Source: Azospirillum melinis (lineage in GTDB: Bacteria; Pseudomonadota; Alphaproteobacteria; Azospirillales; Azospirillaceae). Taken from it: a DNA stretch of 64,000 nucleotides. The stretch covers positions 1 through 64,000 of the forward strand of contig NZ_WHOS01000025.1 in assembly GCF_013340935.1 (NCBI RefSeq). The letters run 5' to 3'. The notes under the pieces are model-generated. The model was given only the letters and a program-made list of their open reading frames with translations, was not told the DNA's origin and ran no database searches. The first letter of the stretch is position 1; every line of letters begins with the position of its first letter. The position numbers and the translations under genes were made by a program. Positions 1 to 8,214 of this stretch are shown piece by piece.

Positions 1-115
1 GGGAGGAGGGGGGGGCGGGTTTGGCCGGAACGACCTCGCGGCCGGTCTCCGCCCGTGCTGCGTCCTGGCGGTCGATTTCGGGCACCCCTGCTTCGGGCAT
101 CTGCGTGTCGGGCAT
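1..115 (-). CDS. N-terminal fragment of a probable HlyD-family adaptor (runs off the window)
   Basis: An open frame starts with ATG at 115 and stays open to the left edge, giving 38 residues (MPDTQMPEAG...). It begins 3 nt after the stop of the upstream ABC transporter gene, so the two are probably translationally coupled. HlyB-like transporters of this kind are normally followed by the membrane-fusion adaptor, and a charged, proline-rich cytoplasmic N-terminus is usual for those proteins. The visible part holds no diagnostic domain, so the identity rests on gene order alone. Confidence 0.45.
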   Translation of the reverse strand, partial: MPDTQMPEAGVPEIDRQDAARAETGREVVPAKPAPPSS

Positions 116-118
116 GGT

Positions 119-2323
119 TCAGCGCCCCCGGTTCTGCTGCTGCCACAGATGCCGGTATTCGGCGCAGCGGTCGAGCAGGAGGGGATGGGGGGCGAGGTCG
201 AGCAGGCGCCCCTGCTCCAGCACGGCGATGGTGTCGCAGCCGGTCAGGGTGGAGAGCCGGTGGGTGACGATCAGCACGGTGCGGCCCTGGGCGATGCGCC
301 GCAAATTGGCCATGACGATGGCCTCGCTGTCGGGGTCGAGCGCCGAGGTCGCCTCGTCCAGGATCAGCAGGCGCGGCTGGGGCAGCAGGGCGCGGGCGAT
401 GGCGATGCGCTGCTTCTGGCCGCCGGACAGGTTGCTCGCCCCCTCCTCCACCAGCGTGTCGTAGCCGTCGGGCAGGCGGTGGATGAACTCGTCGGCGCCG
501 GCCAGCCGGGCGGCCTCGACGATCTCCTCGCGGCTGGCCTCCGGCATGGTCATCGCGATGTTGTCGCGGATGGTGCCGCGGAACAGGAAATTCTCCTGCA
601 GCACCACGCCGATGGAGCGGCGCAGATGGGCCAGATCCAGTTCGCGGATGTCGAGCCCGTCATAGCGGATGCTGCCCTCCTGCACCGGGTAGAAACCCTG
701 GAGCAGCCGCATCAGCGTGCTCTTGCCCGAGCCGCTGCGCCCGACCAGCCCGACGACCGACCCGGCCGGCACGGTCAGGGTGACGCCGTCGAGCGCAGCC
801 GGGCGGTTGCGGTCGTAGCGGAAGCCCAGCCCTTCGATCTCGATGCGGCCGATCAGGGCGGGGCAGGCGCCGCTGCCCTCGCGCCGCGGCTCGGCCGGGT
901 GGTTCATCACCTCGCCCAGCATGCGCACCGACAGGGCGGTCTCCTGATACTGGTGGATCAGCGAGACGATCTGGACCAGCGGCGTCACCACCCGGCCCGA
1001 CAGCATCTGGAAGGCGATCAGCGCGCCGACCGACAGCTGGCGGTCGAAGACGTCGAAGGCGCCGACGGCGACCACCGCCACCATCATCGCCTTCTCCAGG
1101 AACTCGGTCACCGTGCGGGCGGCGATGGAGATGCGGCCGACCCGGTAATGGCTGGTCACCGCGCGGGCGGCCTTGCGGTCCCAGCTGCGGCGCTGCTGCG
1201 GTTCGAGTGCCGAGGATTTGACGGTCCGCATGCCGTGGATGGTTTCCACCAGCATGGCCTGCCGCTCGGCATCGGCGTTGTAGAGGTCGCGCAGGCGGCT
1301 GCGGTAGACCGGCACCAGGGCGACCACCACGCCGGCGATCAGGCCGGCGAACAGCAGCGCCACCAGCGTCAGCTTGACCGAATAGAAGAACAGCACCGGC
1401 AGGAAGACCAGCAGCACCAGGCTGTCGAGCACGGTGGACAGCAGGTTGCCGGTCAGGAATTCGCGGATGCGCTCGACCTGCTGCATGTGGCGCACGGTGA
1501 CGCCGGCCGAATGCCCGTCGAAGAAGGTGATCGGCAGGTCGAGCAGATGGCCGAAGGTACGGTTCAAGAGGCGGATGTCGATGCGGTTGGCCGCCGCCAG
1601 CAGGATGAACTGGCGCAGGAAGCGGAAGCCCGCCTCGAACAGCAGGGCGCCCAGCACGCCGATGGTCAGCACCTGGAGCGTGGCGACGGTCTCGTTCACC
1701 AGCACCTTGTCGATCACGATCTGGAAATAGACCGGGACGGCAAGGGCGAGCCCGTGCAGCACCAGTGCCGCCACCACCACGTCGCGGAAGGCGGATTTCT
1801 GGCGCAGGATCTCCGGCACGAACCAGCGCAGGCCGAAGGGCTGGCGCGGGTCGGCAAGGCCGTGGCGCGGCTTGAGCAAGACCAGCTCGCCGTCCCAGCG
1901 CTCCAGGAAGCGGTCGCGCGGCACGTCGATCACGTCCAGCCGGTCGGCCAGCGGATCGACGACGCCGACCATGGGCTCCTCCGCCGGGTCCGCAGGACGC
2001 GACAGCCCGACCAGGATGACGGTGTTGCCGTTGGACAGCCGCGCCAGCAGCGGGAAGACGGGGGGAAGGGACTGCAAGCCCTTCCAGTCCAGCCGGCGGG
2101 CTGTCGCCTTGAAGCCGGTGGCGGCGGCGATGCGCAGCAGGTCGGCGGTGGAGGGCTCCCCCCTGCCGGGGGCGACGCGGGCGCGCAGCGCGGACGGCGA
2201 GGTCGACAGGCCGTGATGGCGCGCCACCAGCGTCAGGCAGCGCAGGGCGGTGCTCTCGTCGTGGTTCGGCGCGGCCTCGGGTCCGGGGGGCGGGGCCGTG
2301 ACGGTCGTGCTGGCGTCCGGCAT
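119..2323 (-). CDS. HlyB-like type I secretion ABC transporter with C39-like domain
   Basis: This 734-residue protein is an inner-membrane exporter that would energise secretion of unfolded proteins through a type I channel. Residues about 20-150 form a C39-peptidase-like domain, but the catalytic Cys-His arrangement of true C39 peptidases is not evident, so it probably binds substrate without cleaving it, as in HlyB. A six-helix membrane domain follows (about 175-450). The ATPase domain has Walker A GRSGSGKST at about 528, LSGGQKQR at about 632, Walker B LLILDE at about 652 and the H-loop His at about 688. The start is 3 nt after the preceding gene's stop, and the adaptor gene begins 3 nt downstream. 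RTX-type substrates occur elsewhere in the window. Confidence 0.9.
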   Translation of the reverse strand: MPDASTTVTAPPPGPEAAPNHDESTALRCLTLVARHHGLSTSPSALRARVAPGRGEPSTADLLRIAAATGFKATARRLDWKGLQSLPPVFPLLARLSNGNTVILVGLSRPADPAEEPMVGVVDPLADRLDVIDVPRDRFLERWDGELVLLKPRHGLADPRQPFGLRWFVPEILRQKSAFRDVVVAALVLHGLALAVPVYFQIVIDKVLVNETVATLQVLTIGVLGALLFEAGFRFLRQFILLAAANRIDIRLLNRTFGHLLDLPITFFDGHSAGVTVRHMQQVERIREFLTGNLLSTVLDSLVLLVFLPVLFFYSVKLTLVALLFAGLIAGVVVALVPVYRSRLRDLYNADAERQAMLVETIHGMRTVKSSALEPQQRRSWDRKAARAVTSHYRVGRISIAARTVTEFLEKAMMVAVVAVGAFDVFDRQLSVGALIAFQMLSGRVVTPLVQIVSLIHQYQETALSVRMLGEVMNHPAEPRREGSGACPALIGRIEIEGLGFRYDRNRPAALDGVTLTVPAGSVVGLVGRSGSGKSTLMRLLQGFYPVQEGSIRYDGLDIRELDLAHLRRSIGVVLQENFLFRGTIRDNIAMTMPEASREEIVEAARLAGADEFIHRLPDGYDTLVEEGASNLSGGQKQRIAIARALLPQPRLLILDEATSALDPDSEAIVMANLRRIAQGRTVLIVTHRLSTLTGCDTIAVLEQGRLLDLAPHPLLLDRCAEYRHLWQQQNRGR

Positions 2324-2326
2324 CGG

Positions 2327-2746
2327 TCAGCCGAAATTCGGCGAACGGGGCCGGGTGGGCGGAGTGGCCGAGGCTGCCGGGGCGGGAGAGGCAGGCTGGA
2401 CCGCGGCCTGCACCGGAGCCTGCACATTGCCCTGGAAGGGCGGAGAGGCAGGGGAGCCGTGAGAGGGAGCGGAAACCGGCACGGCGCCGGAATTGGGCGG
2501 CAGCACACCGGCGGCCTCCAGCCGCTGGCGCATGCCCTCCAGGGCGGAGAGGCTGGCGAGGAAGCCCGGCAGGCTCATCACCACCCGCTGGCGGATGGCG
2601 GGCAGCGGCTGACCGTTGCCGTCCTTGCGCAGCGCCGACAGGCTGAACAGGTCGATGCGGACCATGCCGTTGCCGAAGCCGATGTCGAAGACCCCGTCGG
2701 CATAGAGTTCGGGGATGCGGTCGTCCGGCGGCGGCTCGATGGTCAT
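2327..2746 (-). CDS. Small conserved protein of a type I secretion operon, function unknown
   Basis: Starting at the internal ATG (2746) gives 139 residues beginning MTIEPPPDDR. An upstream in-frame ATG would add 35 low-complexity residues and is less likely. The first 75 residues look like a compact beta-rich domain (YADGVFDIGFGNGMVRIDLF). The second half is a disordered Pro/Ala/Ser-rich tail. No signal peptide or membrane segment is visible. It is the first gene of the ABC/HlyD operon, with its stop 3 nt from the transporter start, so it probably serves that exporter, for example as a cytoplasmic accessory protein. A distant resemblance to DUF3467-like small proteins is possible but not firm. 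Confidence 0.7.
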   Translation of the reverse strand: MTIEPPPDDRIPELYADGVFDIGFGNGMVRIDLFSLSALRKDGNGQPLPAIRQRVVMSLPGFLASLSALEGMRQRLEAAGVLPPNSGAVPVSAPSHGSPASPPFQGNVQAPVQAAVQPASPAPAASATPPTRPRSPNFG

Positions 2747-2991
2747 GATGGTCCCGGCAGCAGAAGGCGGGGCGCCGCTGCGGCACCCTCGCGCCCCCTT
2801 TCTACCGGAAGTCGGCGACCCGGACCAAGCCGCCAATGTCCGCAACCGCAAAGAGACACAGGCGACGCCTCCGCTTGCGCGGAGGCGTTTGTCCGTTTGC
2901 CTCGATCACCGGCGAGGCCGTCCGGCCTCCTGGCTATCGCGGACACGTGCCCGCTGGGTCGCGGCCCTCCGGCGGCAACAGCCGGTGCCGC

Positions 2992-4458
2992 TCAGTTGCG
3001 GCCGTAGACGTCCTCGAGCCGGACGATGTCGTCCTCGCCCAGATAGGAGCCGGACTGCACCTCGATGATGGTCAGCGGCACCTTGCCGGGGTTCTCCAGC
3101 CGGTGGACCGTGCCGATCGGGATGTAGATCGACTGGTTCTCGTAGACCATCACCTGCTCCTCGCCGCGGGTGACGAGTGCCGTGCCGTTGACCACCACCC
3201 AGTGCTCGGCACGGTGATGGTGCTTCTGGAGCGACAGGCGCGAGCCAGGGGCGATGGTCAGGCTCTTCACCTGGAAGCGGTCGCCGGTGTGCAGCGACTG
3301 GTAGGATCCCCAGGGGCGGTGGACCCGGCGGTGGCTGACGGACTCGCTGCGCCCCTCGGCTTTCAGCCGGTCGACGATGCGCTTGACGTCCTGCGCCTGG
3401 GAGCGGTCGGCGACCAGCACGGCGTCGTCCACCACCACGACCACGGCGTTCTCCACCCCGACCACCGCGGTCAGGTGGTTCTCGCTGCGGACGTAGCAGT
3501 CGCGGGCCCCCTCCAGCAGCACGTCGCCGACGATGACGTTGCCCTCGCCGTCCTTGTTGCCGACATCCCACAGTGCCGACCAGGCGCCGACATCGGTCCA
3601 GCCGATCTCGCAGGGGACGACGGCGGCGCGGTCGGTGCGCTCCATCACCGCATAGTCGATGGAGATGCTGGGCGCCTTGGCGAAGGCGGCGGCGTCCAGA
3701 CGGAAGAAGTCGAGATCCTTCGAGCCCTGCTCCAGCGCCTCGCGGCAGGCAGCCAGCACCGCCGGGGCGTGGCGCTCCAGCTCGGCCAGCAGGCGGGAGG
3801 CCGGGAACAGGAACATGCCGCTGTTCCAGGCATAGGTGCCTTCGGCGAGGTAGCGCTCGGCCACCTCCAGCGACGGCTTCTCGACGAAGGCGGCGACATT
3901 GTAGGCGCCGTCGGCCTCGTCCATCGAATGGCCGCGGCGGATATAGCCGTAGCCGGTCTCCGGCCGGGTCGGGGTGATGCCGAAGGTGACCAGCCGGCCG
4001 GCCTGGGCGGCGCGGGCGGCGATGGCGACGGCGCGGCGGAAGGCCTCGGCGTCGCGGATCTCATGGTCGGCCGGCAGGATCAGCAGCAGGGCGTCCGGAT
4101 CGTCCGCCGCGACCGCCAGGGCAGCGAGCGCACAGGCGGCGGCGGTGTTGCGGCCGGCCGGCTCCAGGATGATGCCGCGCGGCGTGCAGCGCGACTGGCG
4201 CAGCTGCTCGGCGGCGAGGAAGCGGTGTTCCTGGTTGCAGATCACCAGGGGAGCCGCGAAGACGGCCTCCGCGGCAGCAGCAGCCGGGGAGCCAGGCTGC
4301 GCGCTGACCCGCAAAGCGGTGTCCTGGAGCATCGTCCGGTCGGAGCAGAGCGGCAGAAACTGCTTGGGATACAGTTCGCGCGACAAGGGCCACAAACGGG
4401 ACCCCGTACCGCCGGACAGCAGCACCGGGACGATCTTCTGCGCGGAATTGCCGTTCAT
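2992..4458 (-). CDS. manC: Mannose-1-phosphate guanylyltransferase / mannose-6-phosphate isomerase
   Basis: This 488-residue bifunctional enzyme makes GDP-mannose, the activated sugar for mannose-, fucose- and rhamnose-type polysaccharides. The N-terminal nucleotidyltransferase has the signature GGTGSRLWPLSRELYPKQF near residues 15-35. The C-terminal cupin (about 370-488) has the histidine-rich isomerase motif KHHHRAEHW. Its length matches the ManC/XanB/AlgA family. I place the start at 4458 because an upstream in-frame ATG adds 26 residues without family similarity. It stands alone between the type I operon and the tnpB element, on the minus strand, with its promoter presumably in 4459-4700. 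Confidence 0.95.
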   Translation of the reverse strand: MNGNSAQKIVPVLLSGGTGSRLWPLSRELYPKQFLPLCSDRTMLQDTALRVSAQPGSPAAAAAEAVFAAPLVICNQEHRFLAAEQLRQSRCTPRGIILEPAGRNTAAACALAALAVAADDPDALLLILPADHEIRDAEAFRRAVAIAARAAQAGRLVTFGITPTRPETGYGYIRRGHSMDEADGAYNVAAFVEKPSLEVAERYLAEGTYAWNSGMFLFPASRLLAELERHAPAVLAACREALEQGSKDLDFFRLDAAAFAKAPSISIDYAVMERTDRAAVVPCEIGWTDVGAWSALWDVGNKDGEGNVIVGDVLLEGARDCYVRSENHLTAVVGVENAVVVVVDDAVLVADRSQAQDVKRIVDRLKAEGRSESVSHRRVHRPWGSYQSLHTGDRFQVKSLTIAPGSRLSLQKHHHRAEHWVVVNGTALVTRGEEQVMVYENQSIYIPIGTVHRLENPGKVPLTIIEVQSGSYLGEDDIVRLEDVYGRN

Positions 4459-4701
4459 CCTGCCGCCATCTGTTGTGTGAGCATGTGGTCGGGCGCCGGC
4501 AGCCGCACAGGGACAAAACCTGAGGGCTGGCGCCATGGCGGTTCGTTATAGACCGCGCTTTCCGCCCTTCACAAGTACCCCTCCGAGACCTACGCGACAT
4601 TCCGACCAAGGGTTACCGCTTTTAGTGAGCATCAGGAAAGTCAGGGAGGAGTAGGCGAAATTTTCTTCGAACAAATCACGAACATCCTGTAGGATTTCCG
4701 C
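4459..4701. promoter_or_regulatory. Gap between manC and tnpB: manC promoter region and presumed left end of the tnpB element
   Basis: The gap between the divergent manC (minus) and tnpB (plus) is AT-richer than its surroundings around 4655-4690. ATCCT-GT-AGGAT at 4683-4694 is a short inverted repeat overlapping the AGGA ribosome-binding site of tnpB, which lies 9-10 nt before its ATG. The exact left end of the element cannot be fixed by eye. Confidence 0.4.
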
Positions 4702-5844
4702 ATGGTTCAGCGGAGCTACAAATACCGGCTTTATCCGAGTAAGGCCCAGAGCGTGGTCCTGACAGAGATGTTGGGCGCCTTCTGCGATCTCTACAACGCG
4801 GCTCTCCAGCAGCGCATCGAAGCCTACCGGCGTCAGCACAAGACCCTGCGCTATTTCGACCAATCAAGCGAACTGAAGGCAGTCCGCGCCATCGACGAGC
4901 GCCTCGCCGGCTTCAGCTATTCCGCCGCACAACAGGTGCTCCGCCGTCTGGACAAGGCGTTCACCGCCTTCTTCCGCCGTCTCAAAACCAAGGCCAAGGC
5001 CGGCTTTCCGCGCTTCCAGGCAAAGCATCGCTTCGACAGCGCCGAGTTCCGGGTCGGCGATGGTCTGACGATCCGCAAGAGCAAGCGCCTCAGCGTTACC
5101 GGCATCCCTGGTGAGATCAAGGTGAAGTGGCACCGCGCCCTTCCGGCCGGTGCGGCGGTGAGGGCCGCCGTCCTCTCCCGTTCGGCCGGCTCATGGTTCG
5201 TTTGCTTCCAGATTGCCTTGCCTGATCAGGAGAAGCCGCTGCGCGATGGTGCCGCGGTCGGCATCGACGTCGGCTTGGCCAGCCTGATTGCCACCTCGGA
5301 CGGTGAGAGCATAGCAACGCCGCATTGGACGAAACACGCGGCCAAAAAACAGCGTCGTTTGCAACGTGCTCTTGCCCGCTGCAAGCGGGGCAGCCGGCGT
5401 CGGCTTAAGGCCAAGCAACGGCTTGCCCGCCACAGTGCCCACACCGCCAACCAGCGGCGTGACTTTCTCCATCAGTTGTCCCGCTCTCTGGTGGAGCGCT
5501 ATGCCTTCATCGCTCTAGAAGACCTGAACGTCGACCGTCTGACCCGCTCGAGGCTAGCCAAGGCGGTTCACAACGCTGCCTGGGGCCAGCTTCGCTCCTT
5601 TCTCGAGTACAAGGCTGCAAGTGCCGGTACCCGTGTGGAAGCGGTGGACCCTCGAGGTACAAGCCAAACCTGTCCAGTCTGTGGAGTTGGTGTCGCCAAG
5701 ACGCTCGCCGACCGCATGCACAAATGTCCGTGTGGCTGCGTGATGGATCGCGACATCGCTGCGGCGACGGTCATCCTGCAGCGGGCACAGGGAATGGGGC
5801 CGGGGACCGGCCTTCGGTCGCCAAGCCAGCGGGTTACCGCCTAG
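4702..5844 (+). CDS. tnpB: TnpB, RNA-guided endonuclease of an IS200/IS605-type element
   Basis: This 380-residue TnpB starts with the family's helix-turn-helix N-terminus (RSYKYRLYPSKAQ). The split RuvC nuclease residues are Asp189 in GIDVG, Glu273 in ALEDL and Asp351 in DRDIAAA. A zinc ribbon lies between the last two (C324-PV-C327 ... C342-P-C344). All catalytic acids are present, so it looks active. The usual Asn after the last catalytic Asp (DRDxNAA) is Ala here. No tnpA transposase lies nearby, so this is a stand-alone IS1341-like element that would depend on a TnpA in trans. TnpB proteins cut DNA guided by an RNA transcribed from the element's right end. An AGGA ribosome-binding site precedes the ATG. 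Confidence 0.95.
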   Translation: MVQRSYKYRLYPSKAQSVVLTEMLGAFCDLYNAALQQRIEAYRRQHKTLRYFDQSSELKAVRAIDERLAGFSYSAAQQVLRRLDKAFTAFFRRLKTKAKAGFPRFQAKHRFDSAEFRVGDGLTIRKSKRLSVTGIPGEIKVKWHRALPAGAAVRAAVLSRSAGSWFVCFQIALPDQEKPLRDGAAVGIDVGLASLIATSDGESIATPHWTKHAAKKQRRLQRALARCKRGSRRRLKAKQRLARHSAHTANQRRDFLHQLSRSLVERYAFIALEDLNVDRLTRSRLAKAVHNAAWGQLRSFLEYKAASAGTRVEAVDPRGTSQTCPVCGVGVAKTLADRMHKCPCGCVMDRDIAAATVILQRAQGMGPGTGLRSPSQRVTA

Positions 5845-5880
5845 CTTGACCGAGAAGCTGTCGCCATTCAGGCGATAGAG
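5760..5880 (+). ncRNA. Candidate omega RNA scaffold and right end of the tnpB element
   Basis: In TnpB elements the guide (omega) RNA overlaps the 3' end of tnpB and ends at the element's right border. Two consecutive hairpins lie at the stop codon: AGCTT/AAGCT (5843-5859) and CTGTCGCC/GGCGATAG (5858-5878, 8 pairs with one G-U). They share a few bases, so they may be alternatives. The guide would be read from the flank just after about 5878. The 5' limit is a guess. Confidence 0.45.
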
Positions 5881-5922
5881 TGTTCACCCGACCGGAGCGC
5901 CTCATTCTAGGACAGGGGGCGA

Positions 5923-6421
5923 GACAAGACTCCAAACACCCTCCCCTCCGGCGCCGACCGGTCGGCGTTGAGGCAAGGGTCAAGGTTGGAGTCTTGTCGC
6001 GCCCCCTCCCAGCTCCCCTGCCGTCCGGCCCCCGTGGACAGGGGCGGAGGGCGGCTGGAGGCGGATCTGGCAGGCAATCGGGGCAGGTCCGGGCGGGGTG
6101 GGGCGCGACAGAACTCCAAATCCGGCTGCCGACAGCATCGGTGCCGAGGGGCGAATCACCGGCGAGTCGTGATCGATTCGCCTCCACGACTCGGAAATCG
6201 ACGAATCGGAAGCGATTCGGGGTCGAATCGAAATGTCCCGGCTGGAGTCTTGTCGCGTCTGCCGAAAAATCCACAGGCAACGCGGACTATCCGCTGGAGT
6301 CTTGTCGCGGGAGTTCTGGAGTTTTGTCGCGCGACTCGCGATTCTCTACTGGAGTCTTGTCGCGCAAACTATTAACTGAATCAAATATCCGTACAAATAG
6401 TTTGAGCGACAAGACTCCAAA
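5923..6421. repeat. Iteron array (eight copies, consensus TTGGAGTCTTGTCGCG)
   Basis: Forward copies are at 5986-6001, 6242-6257, 6294-6309, 6316-6331 (GTTTTG variant) and 6349-6364. The first starts TTGG and the others CTGG. Reverse copies are at 5923-5936 (truncated), 6105-6120 (two mismatches) and 6406-6421. Spacing is irregular, but two copies are 22 bp apart (6294 and 6316), about two helical turns. They are the likely binding sites of the RepA encoded immediately downstream. Confidence 0.85.
6349..6420. promoter_or_regulatory. repA: 25-bp inverted repeat at the repA promoter (probable autorepression site)
   Basis: The arms 6349-6373 and 6396-6420 match at 23 of 25 positions when one is reverse-complemented. 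Each arm is one iteron plus the 8-mer AAACTATT/AATAGTTT. The 22-bp centre is AT-rich. In iteron plasmids, initiator dimers bind an inverted repeat of half-iterons over the rep promoter to repress it while monomers bind the direct iterons. This arrangement and its position 65 bp before the repA start fit that role. Confidence 0.65.
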
Positions 6422-6484
6422 TTGCTGGCACTAACCGACCGTGATATAGCGTTGACCGCAAAGTCGTGCCAAGGTCAGCTCGAT

Positions 6485-7429
6485 ATGGGACAGATACACA
6501 CCCTGATTACCCAGCTGGGACGCGACCAGGCGAAGGCGCTCCAGACGGATCCGGATCAGCGTTCGCTAGTCGATGTGGCTGCTGCCGTCCTCGAAGAGGA
6601 GCGGCAGGAGCTTGGCATCACCTATTCGGGTTTTGCGCTGACGGCTCTTCCGCATCGTCGTCTTCCCGATGACCAGCCGTGGGAGCGTCGCGGACATAAG
6701 ATCCGCTTGCTGATCGAGCCTGGTCGACTGCCGATCCGCAACGGTGGCTTTAAGCTTTACGGTGTTCCGTACGGCAGCCGTGCGCGGATGATCCTGCTGT
6801 ACCTGCAAACCCGGGCGATCCAGACCGACAGCCGCGAGGTCGAGCTGGGCCGCAGCATGCACGAATGGCTTGACCGCATGGGCCTGTCGGTGGGCGGCCA
6901 GACCTACCGCGACATCCGCGAGCAGGCCTCGCGCATCGCCGCCTGCAACCTGACCTTCGCCTGGGAGGACGCCCACAGCATCGGCTTCGAAAAGGGGTCG
7001 ATCGTCAAGGGCGGCATCCATTTCTCGACCAATGGCGGGGCGGAACCGGGCCAGGGATCGCTGTGGGAAGACCGCGTCCTGCTGTCAGAGGCCTTCTTCC
7101 GCGAGCTGAAGGCCCATCCGGTGCCGATCTGGGAGCCGGCGCTGCGCCACATCCAGAACAACAGCACCAGCATCGACATCTATATCTGGCTGGCCTACCG
7201 GCTGCACAGCCTGAACCGCTCCACGCCGATCACCTGGCCGGCGGTGTTCGAGCAGTTCGGCGCCGGATACAGCCGCCTGCGCGATTTCAGGAAGCGCTTC
7301 ATCGAGGCGCTCCAACTGGCGCTTGCGGTCTACCCGGACGCGCGGGTCGATGTGGAAGAGCAGGGGTTGATGCTTCATCCCTCGCCGCCGCCGATCCCGG
7401 AGCGCAAGTTCGCACAGCTCTGCCGGTGA
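6485..7429 (+). CDS. repA: Plasmid replication initiator, RepA_C family
   Basis: This 314-residue protein has the central motifs of the alphaproteobacterial plasmid RepA family: LPHRRLPDD near the N-terminus, then GVPYGSRARMILLYLQT and the helical EVELGRSMHEWLDRMGL segment. It would bind the adjacent iterons and open the origin. I chose ATG 6485 because AAGG sits 10 nt upstream. A TTG at 6422 in the same frame would start inside the last iteron and is less likely. No parAB partition genes are seen in the window. Replication genes and iterons on both sides (the next copy is at 7639) mark the replicon's control region. Confidence 0.9.
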   Translation: MGQIHTLITQLGRDQAKALQTDPDQRSLVDVAAAVLEEERQELGITYSGFALTALPHRRLPDDQPWERRGHKIRLLIEPGRLPIRNGGFKLYGVPYGSRARMILLYLQTRAIQTDSREVELGRSMHEWLDRMGLSVGGQTYRDIREQASRIAACNLTFAWEDAHSIGFEKGSIVKGGIHFSTNGGAEPGQGSLWEDRVLLSEAFFRELKAHPVPIWEPALRHIQNNSTSIDIYIWLAYRLHSLNRSTPITWPAVFEQFGAGYSRLRDFRKRFIEALQLALAVYPDARVDVEEQGLMLHPSPPPIPERKFAQLCR

Positions 7430-7510
7430 TTTCGCGGGCGAATTCCGCGGATCGGGCGCTGACGCAGGACGCGTTCGGCGCGCGATCCGCGTCTGCACCC
7501 TATCCGTGCA

Positions 7511-7596
7511 GCCGTCGGTCCCGCGCAGGCAGGGATCCAAATCTCCTGTTCAAGTGCTTGATATGGCTCGATTCCCGCCTGCGCGGGACTGACGGC
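7511..7596. repeat. Imperfect inverted repeat between convergent genes (REP-like)
   Basis: About 24 bp at 7511-7535 (GCCGTCGGTCCCGCGCAGGC...) recurs inverted at 7572-7595 with one mismatch and one single-base gap, around a 36-bp spacer. The core TCCCGCGCAGGCGGGA resembles intergenic palindromes scattered through many proteobacterial genomes. It lies between the ends of repA (plus) and the small exported-protein gene (minus), where it could also act as a bidirectional terminator. Confidence 0.6.
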
Positions 7597-7638
7597 GTGC
7601 AAATATTCTGGACTGGAACGGCAGCCTCACCCCCCCCT

Positions 7639-7654
7639 GCGACAAGACTCCAAA
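7639..7654 (-). repeat. Ninth iteron copy, downstream of repA
   Basis: GCGACAAGACTCCAAA is an exact reverse-orientation copy of the iteron at 6406-6421. It lies 210 bp after the repA stop and 20 bp before the end of the convergent gene. It could take part in iteron pairing (handcuffing) or mark the far limit of the origin. Confidence 0.75.
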
Positions 7655-7674
7655 CTCCGCAGCACCCCAACCGC

Positions 7675-8214
7675 TCAGGGATTGGCGCGCAGCGCTCCGC
7701 CCAACGGGGTCAGCAGACGGCGGAGCGTTGCATCCAGAAGGCTTTCATCGAGGCTGCCGGACAGGGCCAGTGCCTGGGGCGGCATCATGAAGAAGGGGGC
7801 GTCGCCGGCGGCCCCGCTGCGCTGAAGGGTCGCGGCGAGCGCCAGCAGACGGCACCCCTCCTCATGCCGCAGCGTGGCATGGACCAGCACCAGCAGGGTG
7901 CCCGGCTCGGCGATGCGGGCATCGTTGGGGGCGAGCGCCGTGACCGCCGGACCGGAGGCCAGCAGCCCTGACAGCACCGCGGCGGCGCGGCCGCACAGCG
8001 CGTCATCCCCGACATCCGTGACCGCGCCGCCCTCGGCATCCACCGCGCAGAGCAGGCCGACGCGCTCGATCCGCTGGAAAAAGGGCAGGGGCGACATAGC
8101 TGGCGAATTGGCAGGCGACATGGCGGCGGCCTCCGCGGCGAGGATGAACAGGCTGGCGGCAATCGGCAGCGCCGGGCAGAACCGTCTTGAGATCCATCTC
8201 GGGATCCGTCTCAT
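7675..8214 (-). CDS. Small exported protein coupled to an ABC exporter, function unknown
   Basis: This 179-residue protein starts with an arginine-rich N-region and a hydrophobic core typical of a Sec signal (RFCPALPIAASLFILAAEAAA, cleavage near residue 31). The mature part is Ala/Leu-rich with no family motif I recognise. The start overlaps the stop of the ABC exporter gene by 4 bp (ATGA), indicating translational coupling. It may be a periplasmic partner of that exporter. No cysteine follows the signal, so it is not an obvious lipoprotein. Confidence 0.7.
   Translation of the reverse strand: MRRIPRWISRRFCPALPIAASLFILAAEAAAMSPANSPAMSPLPFFQRIERVGLLCAVDAEGGAVTDVGDDALCGRAAAVLSGLLASGPAVTALAPNDARIAEPGTLLVLVHATLRHEEGCRLLALAATLQRSGAAGDAPFFMMPPQALALSGSLDESLLDATLRRLLTPLGGALRANP

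Larger units (their letters stand above)
5845..6484. other. Probable replication origin and rep control region
   Basis: This 640-bp non-coding stretch lies between tnpB and repA. It holds eight copies of a 14-16 bp iteron in both orientations, a GC-rich segment (about 6000-6110), and a low-GC segment (6364-6405) directly before repA. The last two iterons form the arms of a 25-bp inverted repeat around this AT-rich core. Iterons, an AT-rich unwinding region and an adjacent initiator gene are the standard parts of an iteron-controlled origin. DnaA boxes could not be defined with confidence. Confidence 0.8.

Noticed and set aside
4546..4863. A minus-strand frame overlapping the start of tnpB
   Set aside because: It has no ribosome-binding site or family features and lies antisense to the conserved TnpB N-terminus.
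5920..6421. Repeats with spacers, considered as a CRISPR array
   Set aside because: Copies lie in both orientations with irregular spacing and sit next to a replication initiator gene. They are iterons.
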